This document shows, one piece after another, positions 10,491-23,294 of a stretch of 64,000 nt of DNA (position 1 is its first letter; the number at the start of each line of letters is the position of its first letter). A program made the translations under genes and the position numbers. The stretch is from Diadema setosum (Eukaryota; Echinodermata; Echinoidea; Diadematoida; Diadematidae). The notes under the pieces are model-generated. The model did not search any database. It was given only the letters and a program-made list of their open reading frames with translations, and was not told where the DNA came from. The DNA is taken from NCBI GenBank assembly GCA_033980235.1, contig CM067068.1, positions 33,451,046-33,515,045 on the forward strand. The letters run 5' to 3'.

Positions 10491-10654
10491 GCATTGAACA
10501 GACTTGGATTCTATGGCGCCACGATTGGACGGAATCAATTAGTAACTGAATTCAAACAATGCTTCTTATTGCTTTCTATTCTCACTCATTCTTATTGAAC
10601 ACTTATTTAGGCCCACATTAGGCAATTAGACACAACACTGTTCAGCTTCTCGCT

Positions 10655-10716
10655 ACACACACACACACACGCGCGCGCACACACACACACGCACACGCGC
10701 ACGTGTACGCACACAT
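10655..10716. repeat. (CA)n/(CG)n microsatellite
   Basis: CA array with a CGCGCG interior, in the same relative position as those after receptor 2 and pseudogene 5. Confidence 0.9.
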
Positions 10717-10740
10717 ATGTTAACAAACGAGTTCTTATTA

Positions 10741-11509
10741 AGGTCACCGCACACTACACCATCAGACTGGTCTTAAAGTCTTAAGCCAAGCTGGATCTTA
10801 AAGTGTATCTTTGGTCAAAAAATATTTTTTGATATGTAAAAGAGATGTATTTTAGTAATCTGTTGCACCAACACTTAGGAAAAAAAAATGTTACATATAA
10901 ATGAAGAAAAAGTATATTTTGATATAGAAAATAAGAACTAGATAAGTGAGTCTGAAAGGAAAGACTATCAACTTTCTTTTGTTCTCAGGAACCAGCAAGG
11001 GATTGAGGAACCAGCAAGAGATTAGGCAGCCTGGGAACAATAGCAAAGTTATAGTCTTCTTTTCAGACCCATTGGCTTTATAACTTTAAATGTTTATAAC
11101 TTTAAATGTATTTTTCTTTGCTAATATTGAACATTTTTTTTTCTGATTCTTGGTGTAATAGGTTACTAAAATGTAGCTCTTACACATATCAAAAAATATT
11201 GTTTGGCCAAAGATACACTTTAAGACTAGTCGTACGACCGGACACCGCACACTATACGACCGAACCTTACGAGTAGGCTTACGCCTGTAAAGCGCGCGCA
11301 GTGCGCACTGCGTGCGCTTGCTTTTTACTGCATTGTAAATGGCTGAAAGCCTACGACCGGTCGTAGAAATTCAACATGTCAAATCTCTACGACTGGCGCT
11401 AAGACCCAGTCGTACGACTAGAAAATGGCAAGACTGTGACGTCACACTTCTAGTCTTAAGGTCTTAAGACCGGTGAATCGGGGCAAAATCGTGTAGTGTG
11501 CGGCGGGCT
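10741..11509. mobile_element. 769 bp PIF/Harbinger-type non-autonomous element
   Basis: Comparison with the empty site after pseudogene 5 (GTTCTTATTAGGCAACG, 27210-27226) defines the insertion. TTA is present on both sides (10738-10740 and 11510-11512), a 3 bp target duplication. The left end AGGTCACCGCACACTACACC and the right end, read inverted (AGCCCGCCGCACACTACACG), agree at 16 of the first 20 positions. TTA duplications are typical of PIF/Harbinger. No transposase is encoded. A second foldback is nested inside. Confidence 0.85.
10788..11229. mobile_element. Nested foldback with about 80 bp arms
   Basis: The left arm (CTTAAAGTGTATCTTTGG, then AATATTTTTTGATATGT) is matched in inverse at 11150-11229 (ACATATCAAAAAATATT, then CCAAAGATACACTTTAAG). 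The loop holds a short direct repeat of GGAACCAGCAAG near 10989-11020. It lies wholly within the 769 bp element, giving a second-order insertion or a long subterminal hairpin. Confidence 0.65.
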
Positions 11510-11561
11510 TTAGGCAACGTTGGATCTGTGACGCTCATGCTGTTGTTATTTAGGTTAAAAT

Positions 11562-12431
11562 GCTGTTCTGCGCATATGCGAAATCACGTTGTCCAATCTG
11601 TGAGGAGGTGCGTCATTGCGTATTAGCTTCACTGATCTAACTAGATTGTCTAAAGCTGCCTAATAAATATTATGCTGACAAAAAAAAAAACAACAACTCT
11701 ATATCAACACCACGCTTTTTATTTCTTTTCCTTCAAATTTGCCATCGGTAACTGTACTTAATGGGTATCTGTGAATGTGCCAAAACATTTGAGCAGAAGA
11801 GCAGCTGAACTGTCATATATGCGAGAAGTCTTCTGATAGGACGAGACTTGTTCAAATTTGCTTTAATTTTATACAGAAATTATTACTTCCTACCGTCCAA
11901 TCGCCGTTTCTTTTCAATTCAAGTCATAAGATTTGGTTGCTTTCTCCTATCATTCTCTCACTATTGGCAAATAAACTTTCTATTCTGCCAAAACGACAGA
12001 CATCGCAAAAATGAAGTAAATTAAGCATCACATATACTATTTTGGAGTGAAATGAAATGTCCATATCGTTGTACTTATTTGACAAGAAAAAAGGTATAAA
12101 GAGGTATGAAGACAGGATACTTATTTAACACACTGACACCTAGATTTATATCATGTAGATGTTCCCACTATTTGGACTCTTTTGCAGTCTCGAGCAGAAC
12201 TAAAATTGCAGCAGGTGCAGAACGAGGCATGGATGAAAGTTCGTAGCTAGAGAATTTTGAACAGCATAGAGAAGAAAAGTACGTACTGCGTAACGCAGCA
12301 AAATATATTGCGTTTGTGCTCTCTTGGAGTAGAAACTCTGTATTATCTCAATCTACCTTTCGCGAAAAGACTGTCTCATTACATCACGTCTTTAACTCTC
12401 GTAGTGTAATTTTCGTATAAATCTTTTCGCG
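11562..12431. repeat. Shared 5' flank of receptor 4
   Basis: Close copy of the flank upstream of receptor 3, with the same landmarks from GCGCATATGCGAAATCACG through TTTCGCGAAAAGACTG to the ATG. It is uninterrupted here and serves as the empty-site reference for the insertion upstream of receptor 6. Confidence 0.85.
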
Positions 12432-13442
12432 ATGGAAGGTCCAAATCTAAATCAGACAGCGAATATAGGCAATACAGCCTCGTTAAGTATATGTCTATTA
12501 AACGGGATCCTTGCTTTAATTTTGAACGGAGTAATTTTCGTCGTAATCTGCTATCAGAGAGACCTGCAAGATGTCATGCGAGTTCTTCATCAGTTCCTGG
12601 CATTACTAGACATGCTCTTTGGTATATTCTGGACTGCCGGCACCATAATTTACGTATATTTTAACAACCCTATATCTTGTGCTGTCACGAGTTGGTCGTG
12701 TCCCTTATTGGAACAACTTATCACTATCTTGACGATGGCTTGCGTGTGTGGTATCAGTTTGATCAAATACATACTCGTGAGTAGACCACTTCACTATCAC
12801 AGCATCGTTACTCAGCTGAAGTTCATGGTGGGCGTTGTAGTTACTGTCACGTTTGCCCTGCTGTTGAACGTCGCCCTTCTTCCATTGTCATCCTTACCTT
12901 TTTACGGACTTTACGTCAGAGAGTGTTTGACCCATCAATTCCACACATTGATTTTTAACGTAAGACTCGTAAGTGTTACTATCCCCTGTCTGATTGTGAT
13001 ATCAGTTACGATCCTTATCAATATTCTTTTATTGCGGATAGTTCTTGTGAAATGTCTGGCTGTATGTGATAGGGACTTCCGGATGAGGATCAGGAATACA
13101 CATGAGAGAAATATTCCCGACCCAAATACCCGACGTAACCGATCGCTATGCGATAACTGTTCGCTGGACTATGGATCTGTGAGGTCTAACTTAAAGCGGT
13201 TTAAAGGGGTCGTAACGGTTCTCCTTCTGACTGTTACTACAACTGCATCAAGGATACCTTTAGCACTGCACACCTTCCTGAGGTACGACCCTTCAACGCA
13301 TGGACACATTGATCGGGCGGCGGCGATGGGTCCGATTTTGAGACCAATCATCTACCTAGTGACAAACGGAGAAGCAAAAAGAATTTGCCGAAATTTTGCG
13401 AGTCGCATTCTCAGCTTGACTACTGCCCGGGAAGAACGCTAA
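12432..13442 (+). CDS. Receptor 4: 7TM receptor with the TM6 toggle Trp changed to Arg
   Basis: 336 residues, full-length and closely similar to receptor 3. Shared features: sequon N7-Q-T, D60 in TM2, C83 and C165, IKYILVSRPLHY at the TM3 end, CxxC in loop 3 (LCDNC), RPIIY in TM7, and the NGEAKRICRNF tail. Codon 274 is AGG (13251-13253) where all the close copies have TGG, so SWIP reads SRIP. Trp 6.48 is the class A toggle switch, and Arg in the membrane core should impair folding or activation. The third loop-3 Cys is also Tyr (SLDYGS). It may therefore be an early pseudogene or a receptor with altered activation; the frame alone cannot say which. Confidence 0.9.
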   Translation: MEGPNLNQTANIGNTASLSICLLNGILALILNGVIFVVICYQRDLQDVMRVLHQFLALLDMLFGIFWTAGTIIYVYFNNPISCAVTSWSCPLLEQLITILTMACVCGISLIKYILVSRPLHYHSIVTQLKFMVGVVVTVTFALLLNVALLPLSSLPFYGLYVRECLTHQFHTLIFNVRLVSVTIPCLIVISVTILINILLLRIVLVKCLAVCDRDFRMRIRNTHERNIPDPNTRRNRSLCDNCSLDYGSVRSNLKRFKGVVTVLLLTVTTTASRIPLALHTFLRYDPSTHGHIDRAAAMGPILRPIIYLVTNGEAKRICRNFASRILSLTTAREER

Positions 13443-14021
13443 GCACTGAACATACGTGGATGCGATGTCGTTAAGATTGGATGGAATCACTTTGTAACTT
13501 ATTTTAAAAGCTAATGATTCGTAATACAACAGAATGATTTCGTTCACCTCAAGACTAAAGGATTACCATAAAACCATCCTACATGAAAATTGGAGAGACA
13601 TAATAATAGAGTATACTTTCACACAATTAATAACACACCAAAAATAATTAACTAATGGAGCAATGGGTCAACAGATCATGGAGTATAAACCGGCCAGCAG
13701 CCAGCTAGTCGCCGATCGAGAATTTTGAGGTGTGGTCGCCGATTGTTTGTCGATGGTTGCCAGAAATGTTTTGATTGTTGGAGGTCGTCTACCATGCAGT
13801 CTTACCATAATTTTGTGAGACCAGGCTCCAAGGACAGTATGAGGATGATGGAATCACTGAAACACTGACAAGATAGATGCTTCATTGTCTGTGCATTGAC
13901 ATTATCACCTATTAAACTCCAGAGTAACAAAGTATAGATTTAAGTTATAATGCTGATACTGGTTGTACTTTCCAACCCTTTTTGTATCTGTCATGCCTGC
14001 AGATAGCAAAATGTCGTTGTA
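13443..14021. repeat. Type II 3' flank of receptor 4
   Basis: Begins CTAAGCACTGAACATACGTGG and continues through CAGCCAGCTAGTCGCCGATC and GTAATGCTGATACTGGTT-like sequence. Matching flanks follow receptor 6 (30190-30760) and pseudogene 8 (56968-57560), and a weaker one follows receptor 7. Receptor 3 and pseudogene 5 have a different 3' flank. Confidence 0.8.
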
Positions 14022-14921
14022 CAGTGCGTATCAAAAAGAAAAGTAATCTAACTTTGGAGGGTTACAATTTTATAATTGTGAGCTATGGAAAGCGTAATGT
14101 TGGTTGTGAAGAAAGAAGAACTCTTTCCCTTTTAATTGATACCTAATTATGTTGACAAATGTCATGCATGACTGAGCACATGAATTTTAAAACCAACAAT
14201 GACAAATTGCACTATTTCCAAGTTTGCGTGTTATTGTGAAGGAACAATGCACATCTCACTGCATGGATGAGATCTGACACTGAAAGTGTTCAATTCAGAC
14301 CAAGTCATCAGGTCAAGTCATCAGGCCAGCCTGCACGACTGTAAGTTCGTGTTTAGGGTTTCTTCTAACCTTTCATGGTTCATAACCTTCGACATGGCCT
14401 TGTTGTCGGTAACTTGGTCCTTCCAACGAAGGGTAAACCATTATCCATTTTCTCTCTTCATATTCAAGGCATGGTTTCTCCCTGCGAACTTTGTTTTGAA
14501 TATGAACAGAGAAAATGGACAGTGTGGGTTGGCCTCTGTGTGAACGACCAAGTTATCCGACAGGTGGCCATGTTAAAGGTTATGGACCATGTAGAAAAAA
14601 CCCTAAACACAAATCCTAAACATAAACCTGCATTCGTACAGGCTGGCCTATTTGGCCACTTTCATTGACAGATCTCATCCATGCACTGAGACATGCATTG
14701 TTTCTTTACAATAACACGCGAACTCGGAAAAAGTGCAATTTGTCATCGTTGTATTTAAAATTCATGTGCTCAGTCATGCATAACATTTGTCAACATATTT
14801 AGGTATCAATGGAAAGAGGAAGAATTCCCCTTTCCTCACAGCCAACATTGCGCTCTCCATAGCCTGACAATTATAAAATTAAAGCCCTCCTAAGTTGGAC
14901 TACTTTTTTTTATACAGCTTG
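14022..14921. mobile_element. 900 bp near-complete palindrome, TA-flanked, Tc1/mariner type
   Basis: TA at 14020-14021 and 14922-14923 flank the element. The empty site is seen after receptor 6 and pseudogene 8 (ATGTCGTTTTATATTTC). The ends CAGTGCGTATCAAAAAG and, inverted, CAAGCTGTATAAAAAAAAG match loosely, and pairing continues: GACAAATGTCATGCATGACT (14155 on) matches the inverse of the 14770-14790 region, and CATGGATGAGATCTG matches CAGATCTCATCCATG. The centre is near 14471, so both arms are about 430 bp. Reading frames inside are by-products of the palindrome. Confidence 0.85.
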
Positions 14922-15010
14922 TATATTTCTATGAGTTTTGAAAAAAATGAGTGCAATGTACATGTTAATTTGTGTATTAAAAATATAGATATGTCGGCAT
15001 TTCAACAATA

Positions 15011-15011
<1 letters not shown>

Positions 15012-15057
<46 letters not shown>

Positions 15058-15071
15058 TTATATATATACAC
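15012..15071. repeat. (AT)n microsatellite
   Basis: About 60 bp AT array with GTATTTATA interruptions, at the truncated edge of the Tc1 remnant. Confidence 0.95.
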
Positions 15072-15722
15072 TTGTACTTGGCGCTGCTCAATGTTGGTCC
15101 ACGCTCTCTGCAAGATGCGCTGAAATTCTTGCAGTGAAGTGTCATCTTTGAACTTCTTGCTCGCTTTCCACTTAATGATATCCCAAAGATTCTCTACTGA
15201 ATTACAGTCAGGGGATCTTGCAGGCCACTCCATACGTTCGATGCCATTTCCCTCAGCAAACTGATCTACAACTTGAGGGCATGATGCAAAATGCCCACAG
15301 GAACATTAATGTGATCAACCTGAATTGGAATTACAAATCACATGGCTTCTACCAATATTTTCATATTGAGAAGGCCTATTGTTCAAAAAGTATGCATAAC
15401 ATCTGTTTAATAGGGAAGCACATCGCACCTGAAGAAATTCCTGAGAATTACACAATTTAAAAAGATCATTTGATAACTTACATAGGAAATGTATACAATA
15501 TGCTGTCTATGACCTAAAGTGCAACTTTTTTTCCCATGCATTTTGACATGAAATGCGATTTTTTACACCAATAATGATATCTGGTGGCAATGATATGCCG
15601 TTCATGTTATGAGTAATGAAATTCCCTATCCATTCCCATTCGAATTATGAACATCCGTAAAATACTTTTTGAGATATATCCAAAAATGTTAGGGGGGAAC
15701 TTACTTTTTTTGCTGAGTGTAT
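15068..15722 (-). mobile_element. Truncated Tc1-like transposon
   Basis: The + strand end TTACTTTTTTTGCTGAGTGT (about 15703-15720) has the same terminal sequence as the elements at 23361 and 47070-47090, and is read here as the 5' terminus of a minus-strand Tc1 element. The other end breaks into an AT microsatellite right after the transposase C-terminus, so that terminus is missing. Confidence 0.65.
15070..15300 (-). pseudogene. Tc1/mariner transposase C-terminal fragment
   Basis: On the minus strand, VVDQFAEGNGIERMEWPARS continues into PDCNSVENLWDIIKWKASKK. This corresponds to the last catalytic region of Tc1-type DDE transposases, where WPARSPDLNPIENLW is the hallmark and the Glu of IENLW is the third catalytic acid (VENLW here). 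The stretch continues with TSLQEFQRILQRAWTNIEQ, the usual helical C-terminus. The upstream catalytic Asp residues and DNA-binding domain are not recognisable before about 15300, so the fragment is dead. Confidence 0.85.
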
Positions 15723-15759
15723 ATATATATAGTATATGTATATAGTATATGTATATAGT

Positions 15760-16240
15760 CAGTCATTTATTCCTATTTTTTCGATAAATTGATATCGGTC
15801 ACAACCGTTATTTAATTAGTCCGTGGAATAAAAACAAGTACATCTATCATCAATAAAATATACACTGAAACAGTCAGTTTTTCAGTGTGTATGCGTAAAG
15901 GGTACTCTAACGCTGTCATGTATAAATATAATTAGAAGTTGTTGACTGATTAAGACCAGATATTCAAAGGTTCAGAAACAAACAATGAAAAAAAAAACGC
16001 CTTCGCATAGACAGGGGAATCTCTTTCCCCGGGGCCTATTTTATGCAATTATACAATCATACAAGCTTATTAGCCTTCTATAGCTAGAACAGTCCTCTCA
16101 CGGTAGTTAGTAATTTCTATGACATCGCATATGTAATGTAATAATGAACGATGCATACCTTCAGATTGTATCCGTTAAGCTGTACATTTGCTGATAATAA
16201 AGACCCTTAATCTGTACTGGTAAATAGTTACCAAATCATT
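15760..16240. repeat. Segmentally duplicated spacer
   Basis: TTTAATTAGTCCGTG, GCGTAAAGGGTACTCTAACG, CGCCTTCGCA, CAGATTGTATCCGTTA and GATAATAAAGACCCTTAA occur here and again in order at 30900-30990 and 33890-34215, with a more diverged copy at 57690-57750 and 62280-62640. It is the distal part of the type II receptor spacer. No coding potential is seen. Confidence 0.75.
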
Positions 16241-17100
16241 GTAGAAATAAATACCATAATCATTGTAGCTAGAATGGGGGTAATATTCATGTTGGAAAAA
16301 AAAATTGTATATAATTTTTTTTGTCTTCAGTAAATTTCCAGTCCGGCTTAACTAATGCCTGTAAAGCTAAGAATTTCTTTGCATGGATGAACTTTAATAT
16401 CTAATATTCATATACTAGTGTTTGTGTTTAATCATTAAGGTATACTCCTAATTCTTTTCATGATATGCTTAAGCTTTATTTACGTTTCCATGTTCACCCT
16501 GGCCGTATTGAGAGGAAATCCTGTCCAAATATGAGTTAGTCTAATAACAAGAGAGTAAAATCTTATGAGTTCAACGGAGTAAATGAGATTGAATTCGGAG
16601 GAAAAATAGGAAGTTATAAAATTTTGAAGTTTTGCTAATTTCTGCAAAACAGTTCTTGTACCGTGGAAGTGAATATGCAAATGAGTGACGTAAGCATGTC
16701 ATACCCTCACAATTGTTTATTGATCGTGTACAAATATGACGAAAACTCAAAGTTTCTGTCATGGATGTCTCAAACATGATGTTATTCTTGGTTGAATAAC
16801 TTCAGAATAGTGATCAGTTAGATTAGGATTTAAGCCTCTGGCATAATCGCGTTTAAATGAAAAACTGGAAATTTCAAAAAAATTATGTACAATCTATATG
16901 GTAAGATGTGAGGGAATGACATGCTCACTTTGTCATTTGCATATTCATGTTGACTGTTCAAGAACTGTCCCCTCCCCCCAAAAAAAAAATAATAACGGAA
17001 CTTCAAAATGACATAACTTCCTCATATTTTATCCGATTTCGATCAAATTTAAACCCTTGAACTCGTAATGTTTTGCTCTTTCTTACCAGACTAACTTATA
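16241..17100. other. Gene-free AT-rich spacer
   Basis: No recognised gene or clear terminal repeat. A GAATATGCAAATGA-like sequence near 16672 and its inverse near 16935 (CATTTGCATATTCATG) hint at a foldback that I could not delimit. Confidence 0.4.
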
Positions 17101-17109
17101 TTTGGACTG

Positions 17110-17600
17110 GATTTTCCCTTTAAGAGACGTCATTAGAAACCACTTAGCTCGTTTAACGTTAGGACTCATTTTGGCTCGTTAAGCGAGTGTACATGAATGG
17201 AATTTAATTAGTTCAGCATTCTTAATAAGTCCAGCACCACTCTTTCTCGCTTCAACACACTATTCAAACAGCATTAACTGTATTAAGCTATCAATGAATC
17301 AGTAGACCTTTTTTGCTTGTTTTTACTTACCTGAATCTGCATAGTGTATAAATGTTTGTGCTTGTGTGTATGTATTTGTGTGTCATAAGAGCTTGGTGTG
17401 TACACTGAGTGACAGATTTGAAAATCTGCTTCTTATACATCATTACTATGTTCATTGTTAAGTGTTTTTTTTTTGTTTCGAGCCCCATCAATTTACAAAC
17501 ACTAGCTCCAAAGTGGTCCTGACTGTGATCTGTATGCATGTATACGCGCATTGTTTTTGCTCTTATTGTGTACATAATGTACTCTCTCTCTCTCTCTCAC
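17110..17600. repeat. Spacer segment duplicated at 45220-46080
   Basis: GTGTACATGAATGGAATTTA, TTAGTTCAGCA, TTTCTCGCTTCA, CACTATTCAAACAG, GAGTGACAG and CATTGTTTTTGCTCTTATTG follow in the same order in both regions. The second copy has a 380 bp MITE inserted. It therefore extends the duplicated spacer. Confidence 0.75.
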
Positions 17601-17604
17601 TATG

Positions 17605-17647
<43 letters not shown>
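17581..17647. repeat. (TC)n and (TA)n microsatellites
   Basis: CTCTCTCT run (about 17581-17598), then a TA array to 17647 that abuts MITE copy A. Confidence 0.95.
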
Positions 17648-18441
<794 letters not shown>

Positions 18442-18470
18442 TCTCGAACCTACTGCTGCTGCTGCTGCTG

Positions 18471-18752
18471 TGCTGCTCGAACTTGCTCGGTGCATAGGTC
18501 ATTGAAAAACTGCCTGTGTCATTCCCACTAGGCAGGAGGGATGATGCGTGTACACTCGTGCGAATGTGCACTTAGTTGACTCAATACAGCACTAGTTTAT
18601 GTCAATTTTATTAAAAAAAATAATAAACTGTGAAGGAATTATGGAAAAAATATTATGTTTCTGTCTATTTTATTCATAAATCCTCTTCATTTCAACCTAT
18701 CTGTAATCACGTCTTACCCACTTGCGAATCGACGTGTCCATAACGTCCTCGA

Positions 18753-18783
<31 letters not shown>

Positions 18784-20330
18784 GATAGCTCTGGAACATT
18801 CCATTCAATGACGGGGGTTTTATTTTGCAACGCTATCAAATAACTAGCAAATAAATAGCAAGTTCCTACTATAGCTAATCTATTTTATAATGTATCATAA
18901 TATATCTATCCTTAGATAACCTAATTCAAATTTGCAGAGACATAGAAAAAGATATGTTTTACAATCGTGATACGTTTAACTACTCATTTACCCGGTGCTG
19001 AAATCCGAATGTCTGCTCCGCACATGTTATCGCTATCGCTCAAACTTCGATCGCGATGGCTTGGCTTGTGTGTGTTCTACGTACGTACGTCTGGACGAGA
19101 ATTACGTTAGTGCTATGAGTGTGGCGTAACTTCTCTAGGTTTCCCGTCCATTTCTCTCTTTTTTTTCTCTCTTTTGCTTTCATATCATTTATCTCTTTTA
19201 TTTTCAGAGTACAATCGTACTTCTGAGAGTTTTTTTTTCTCATTTTTCAAGTGATTATCTCTTTTGCAACAATTTAGAGGTGAGTTTTTGTTCGAGTGTT
19301 TGTTGAGTTTTTTGATTGAACATGATGTCGATATTTACGTGTGTGCGAGAACATCGTACTTTGTATGGTACGGTATACCCACTCGTTTGTTTCCGTGTAA
19401 GCATTTTTACCGTAAAGTGTCTTCATCGTTCGTCTTCCAAGCATCGGGTTTTTACCCTAGTTTTCTTCATCGTAGTTTTTTACCTCGATTTTCTTTTTTT
19501 TTTTTTTTTTTTGCGGTGCAAGATGTTCTGTGTATATTTTCTACGGTAGAATGCCATCGTTGATGATCTTCGTGTATTCATTACTAGTTTTCCACCTCCG
19601 TTTCATTTTTGTGTACGACTAATGTCTAACGTACAATGTAGCTAGCTAGGTCTACGATGTCTGTATCGTTTGCTGATGTGTTTTGTGAGCTGAGAGTGAC
19701 TATGATGGGAGTGATATTCCGGGTTTTGCTGTGGTTGAGATGATAGTGATGATGATGATGATAATGATTCTGGTGATGTTGATGTACGAACCGTTACGAT
19801 GATGCAATTTATTTCATGTGACCATGACAGACACATGACGTTGATGATGGCGAGTACGACACGAGTAGCCTAGCCTAGACCAATAATGTCCCATGACGAG
19901 AGTGACAATGAAACGGGGGCTGATGCTCACTCGTGCACAGGAGTGGTCTAGATCTAGAGACCTGCATTTTATAATTTTTTCCCCTTTTGCTTGTTCACTC
20001 GGGTTTAGTGCTACCAAAATTTGTGTCTCTGAAGAAACTCAACCAAAAGCTTGACAATAAAGTTTGCATCAGGTCTATTCTGTAGTAAATATTAGATCTA
20101 AATGGCGATGTTAATTTAGTTTTCATCTAAAACTCGATGAAATCCCACTTTCTTTGCTCATTTTTCAACTAATAAATTATTTAGAACTGTACTTAAATTC
20201 TGATGTACTGCATTCACCATTGTGTTAAATCAATAAAAAAAGAGCCTGCTGAGCAGGTGTTTCATTGTATCCTTTTCATTTCCTCCCTATCCTTTAGGTT
20301 TCCTTCCTAGCTGTCACTTTCTCCTTTGAT
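18471..20330. other. Gene-free region with homopolymer tracts
   Basis: Holds a C tract of about 29 bp (18754-18782) and a T tract (about 19494-19512). A splice-donor-like AG|GTGAGT at 19277 follows a pyrimidine-rich stretch, and AATAAAG lies near 20056, but no exon with a recognisable protein joins them. I cannot support a gene. Confidence 0.4.
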
Positions 20331-22080
20331 CCTGGATGGAAAAAAAAAAATCCCATCTTGCCATGTAAAGACAGAATACATACTATCATGAAATATTATG
20401 ACATTAAAATAATAAAAAAAAATATGTAAGTGATCAAAATTCTTGTTTGTGAAAATAAATAGTAAATGAAAGGTGTTTTCTTATGAAGCAGTTCTTTCAA
20501 ATGTCCAACAGCTTCGATAATGAAGCAAGTGAAATCTGAAAACTATCGTGGCAACAAGTGATATTGATAGGGAATTCTGACAAAATCTGTAACACGATTT
20601 GATGTTTGAATTTGTCTTTTTTTATTGGATTAGGTTATAAAACTACACATGCCACCGATAAAATCACAATCGCTCTCAATTTGAACAGGAGCAGTAGGGT
20701 AGGTTCGACTCGGTAAACAGCTGATTATTTATGCATCGTATCCATGGGCAACTGTTGGGTAACTGCAAGAAGGCGCATGGAATTTAGACTTGAGTCAAGA
20801 ACTATCATTTATTATTAATTTTTTATTCAAAATATTTTTTTTTCTTGGACTGAAAAAAAAAGACAAAATATTTCATATAACGCTTCTAAAATATGTGATG
20901 AATATATGTAACATTTTTTATCGTGAATTCATGAGGAAATAGAATTATCATAAAATATGAATACTAGACGGGCTGAACAATGAAGTCTAATTTCGCCACA
21001 AGAATTTGTAGCACACCGTACCTGGTGCATTCCTAGAGTTCTTGCCGCACTCTCACAGCCACTTAGTGCATGCATGCAGTCACATGTTTTATACATACAG
21101 AACACGTTGTAGCTAGTTCACCGATCTCATTCCTGATCTCATGCGAGGAAAACCTTCACAAGTGTAGAAAATCCTCTCAAAACTAAGCCAGACATGATTT
21201 TGGAACATACATTACAGTGTCAAGACCTTTTCAGTGGACTTTGATTTTGCTATCTGTCTGTTTTAGATTTGGAATGTACGACTTCTTTCGTCCGATTTGT
21301 TTTCTACCACACAAATCAGATATCGTCACGCACCCTATGAGGAGATCGATATCACGATACCACGCGTGAGAAATCACTGCAGTTGCTGGGGCAACGAAGA
21401 TACATGCGCGCTGTAAACATGAATATTGATTAGTTTCTCAGCAGGCTCGAACCTCTGATACTCCAGTAGGTGTTTCAGCCAATAAGAGACATTCAAAAAT
21501 AATTTCTTTGCATAAATTATTTTTCAGGGTCCCAGTAAGGATCTCTGTGATTGGTTAAAATCATCTTACAGCTCTTGGCCAAGTCTGAGGTCGTAGGACG
21601 CCCTCTTTTGGTCATAAATAATGCAACCCACGCTGGTTGTTGCGTGTGACTGGAATGAGTTAAAGACTCCAAAATCTATACCTAAGAATGAAAATGTGTG
21701 ATTTGTTATTCTCATGCAAAGTAGATATAATATGAGATACAAAGGTAAGAAATAATCATTTGAAAACACTTTAAATGTAGATCTGGGGGGGGGGGGGGGA
21801 GGCTTTTTGTATAAACACACTTACAAAAATAACTTCTTGACCTTTGCATTTTTACTATTGTTTATGAATGATATAAAATGATTTGTGGACTGAATGTGTC
21901 TTTCATAAAAAAAACCCTTATTTTGCAATTAGTCCAACATAAAAAATGGAGATGATTGAAATGAAAAAAAAAGTACAATGCATAGATGAATGAAAATAAT
22001 TGAGTGTATGATAAGTATAAAAAATAACTGAAGTGTGTGGAATATTTCACATGAATCAAGAAAATATTTGAAGTGCATGC
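20331..22080. other. Gene-free AT-rich region
   Basis: No protein signature found. A G tract (about 21786-21799) interrupts otherwise AT-rich sequence. GTGGAATATTTCACATGAAT (22036) and CATGCAATATTTCACGTGAA (about 22076) form a local 47 bp direct repeat. Confidence 0.4.
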
Positions 22081-22099
22081 AATATTTCACGTGAATCAA

Positions 22100-22680
22100 A
22101 GAACTGCCCTTTATTGTAAAAAAAAAAAAAGAAAAAAAATCTACCGAAAAATCAACAGATGAACAACTACATAAGGACTACTAAAAATTACCCAAAATAA
22201 ATCTATGCCAAAAAATAAAAACAAAAACCGCAAAAAAAATTACAGTTACAAACATAACTACATAAAACTACCAATGGTAATTCTCAACTACACAAAATAA
22301 TATGCAAAAAAAAAATAAAAATATCTTTTAAAATTTTAAAATTTTAAAAGATTACTCAATACTACACAAGATAAGAAATACAATTCTACTGTATGCCAAA
22401 AAAGAGAAAAATTCTGCCATAGAAAATGAATTATTAAAAAAAAACTATATAATAACTACTTATACAAAACAAAACAAAAAAGTTATATGCAGAAATGAAA
22501 ATAAAAACAAATTTCTACAATAATATTTAAAGTTATAAACAACTACTCAATTCTACCCAAACAATAATTCAGCTTGCTCAAAACAATAACACAAATGTAA
22601 ACTACACACCGTTAAACGACACTGTCATCAAAATACATATCCCACAATTGCGTAAACTATAAAAAAAAATCTACAGTATG
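22100..22680. repeat. A-rich quasi-periodic tract
   Basis: About 580 bp of strand-asymmetric, A-rich sequence (few T and very few G) with recurring ACTAC, AAAATAA and ATGCAAAAAA words. An internal palindrome (AAAATTTTAAAATTTTAAAA) lies at 22329-22348. No frame of useful length. Confidence 0.6.
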
Positions 22681-23294
22681 CTTGGGTGACCCGCACCTCA
22701 TCATAGTTGATTTTTGTTCATATTTGAATCACATTTAGTCACTGAAATTCTATGAAATCCCCTACAAGAAAAATGCTGAAAATTTCAATAGAATCACACG
22801 TTCACTGATCGATATCGAAAATTTGCAGCTATCGTCGCCAAACGCGAACGATGCGGAATAGTTGTGCGCTAAGGAAGGGGCCCCTCAACTAGTCATCAGC
22901 GTTCCCTCAGACTTAGCACGTAAAAGACATGTGCGGGTGACCGTGATGTTCCCATAGACATACACGTAAAAGATGCGTGCGAGGACAGTGGTGATAGCAT
23001 TCTAACACGTATTCCGAGTAAAATGTCAGATTTTCGCGAAAAACTGTTCGGTTTTCACCACAATTTGCTTGGTTGTGGTGGCCCTGCCAAGTTTCAAGCG
23101 TACTGAACACAGTCCCGGTCATAAATTTTTGTTTAGTCTGCTTAAAACAATTTTAAGCGGGGTGACGGCATTCGGGCCCCTGACGAGGTGCGGGCATCTC
23201 ACTATACTTGACAAGGGACGCCGAGGCGCGTAGCGCCGAGCCTAGCTGCCGAGGCGCTCGCGCAGCGCGCGCCGAGGCAGCTACTATACTACGA

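Noticed and set aside
14286..14668. Overlapping frames inside the 900 bp palindrome
   Set aside because: They arise on both arms of a palindrome and show no transposase motifs.
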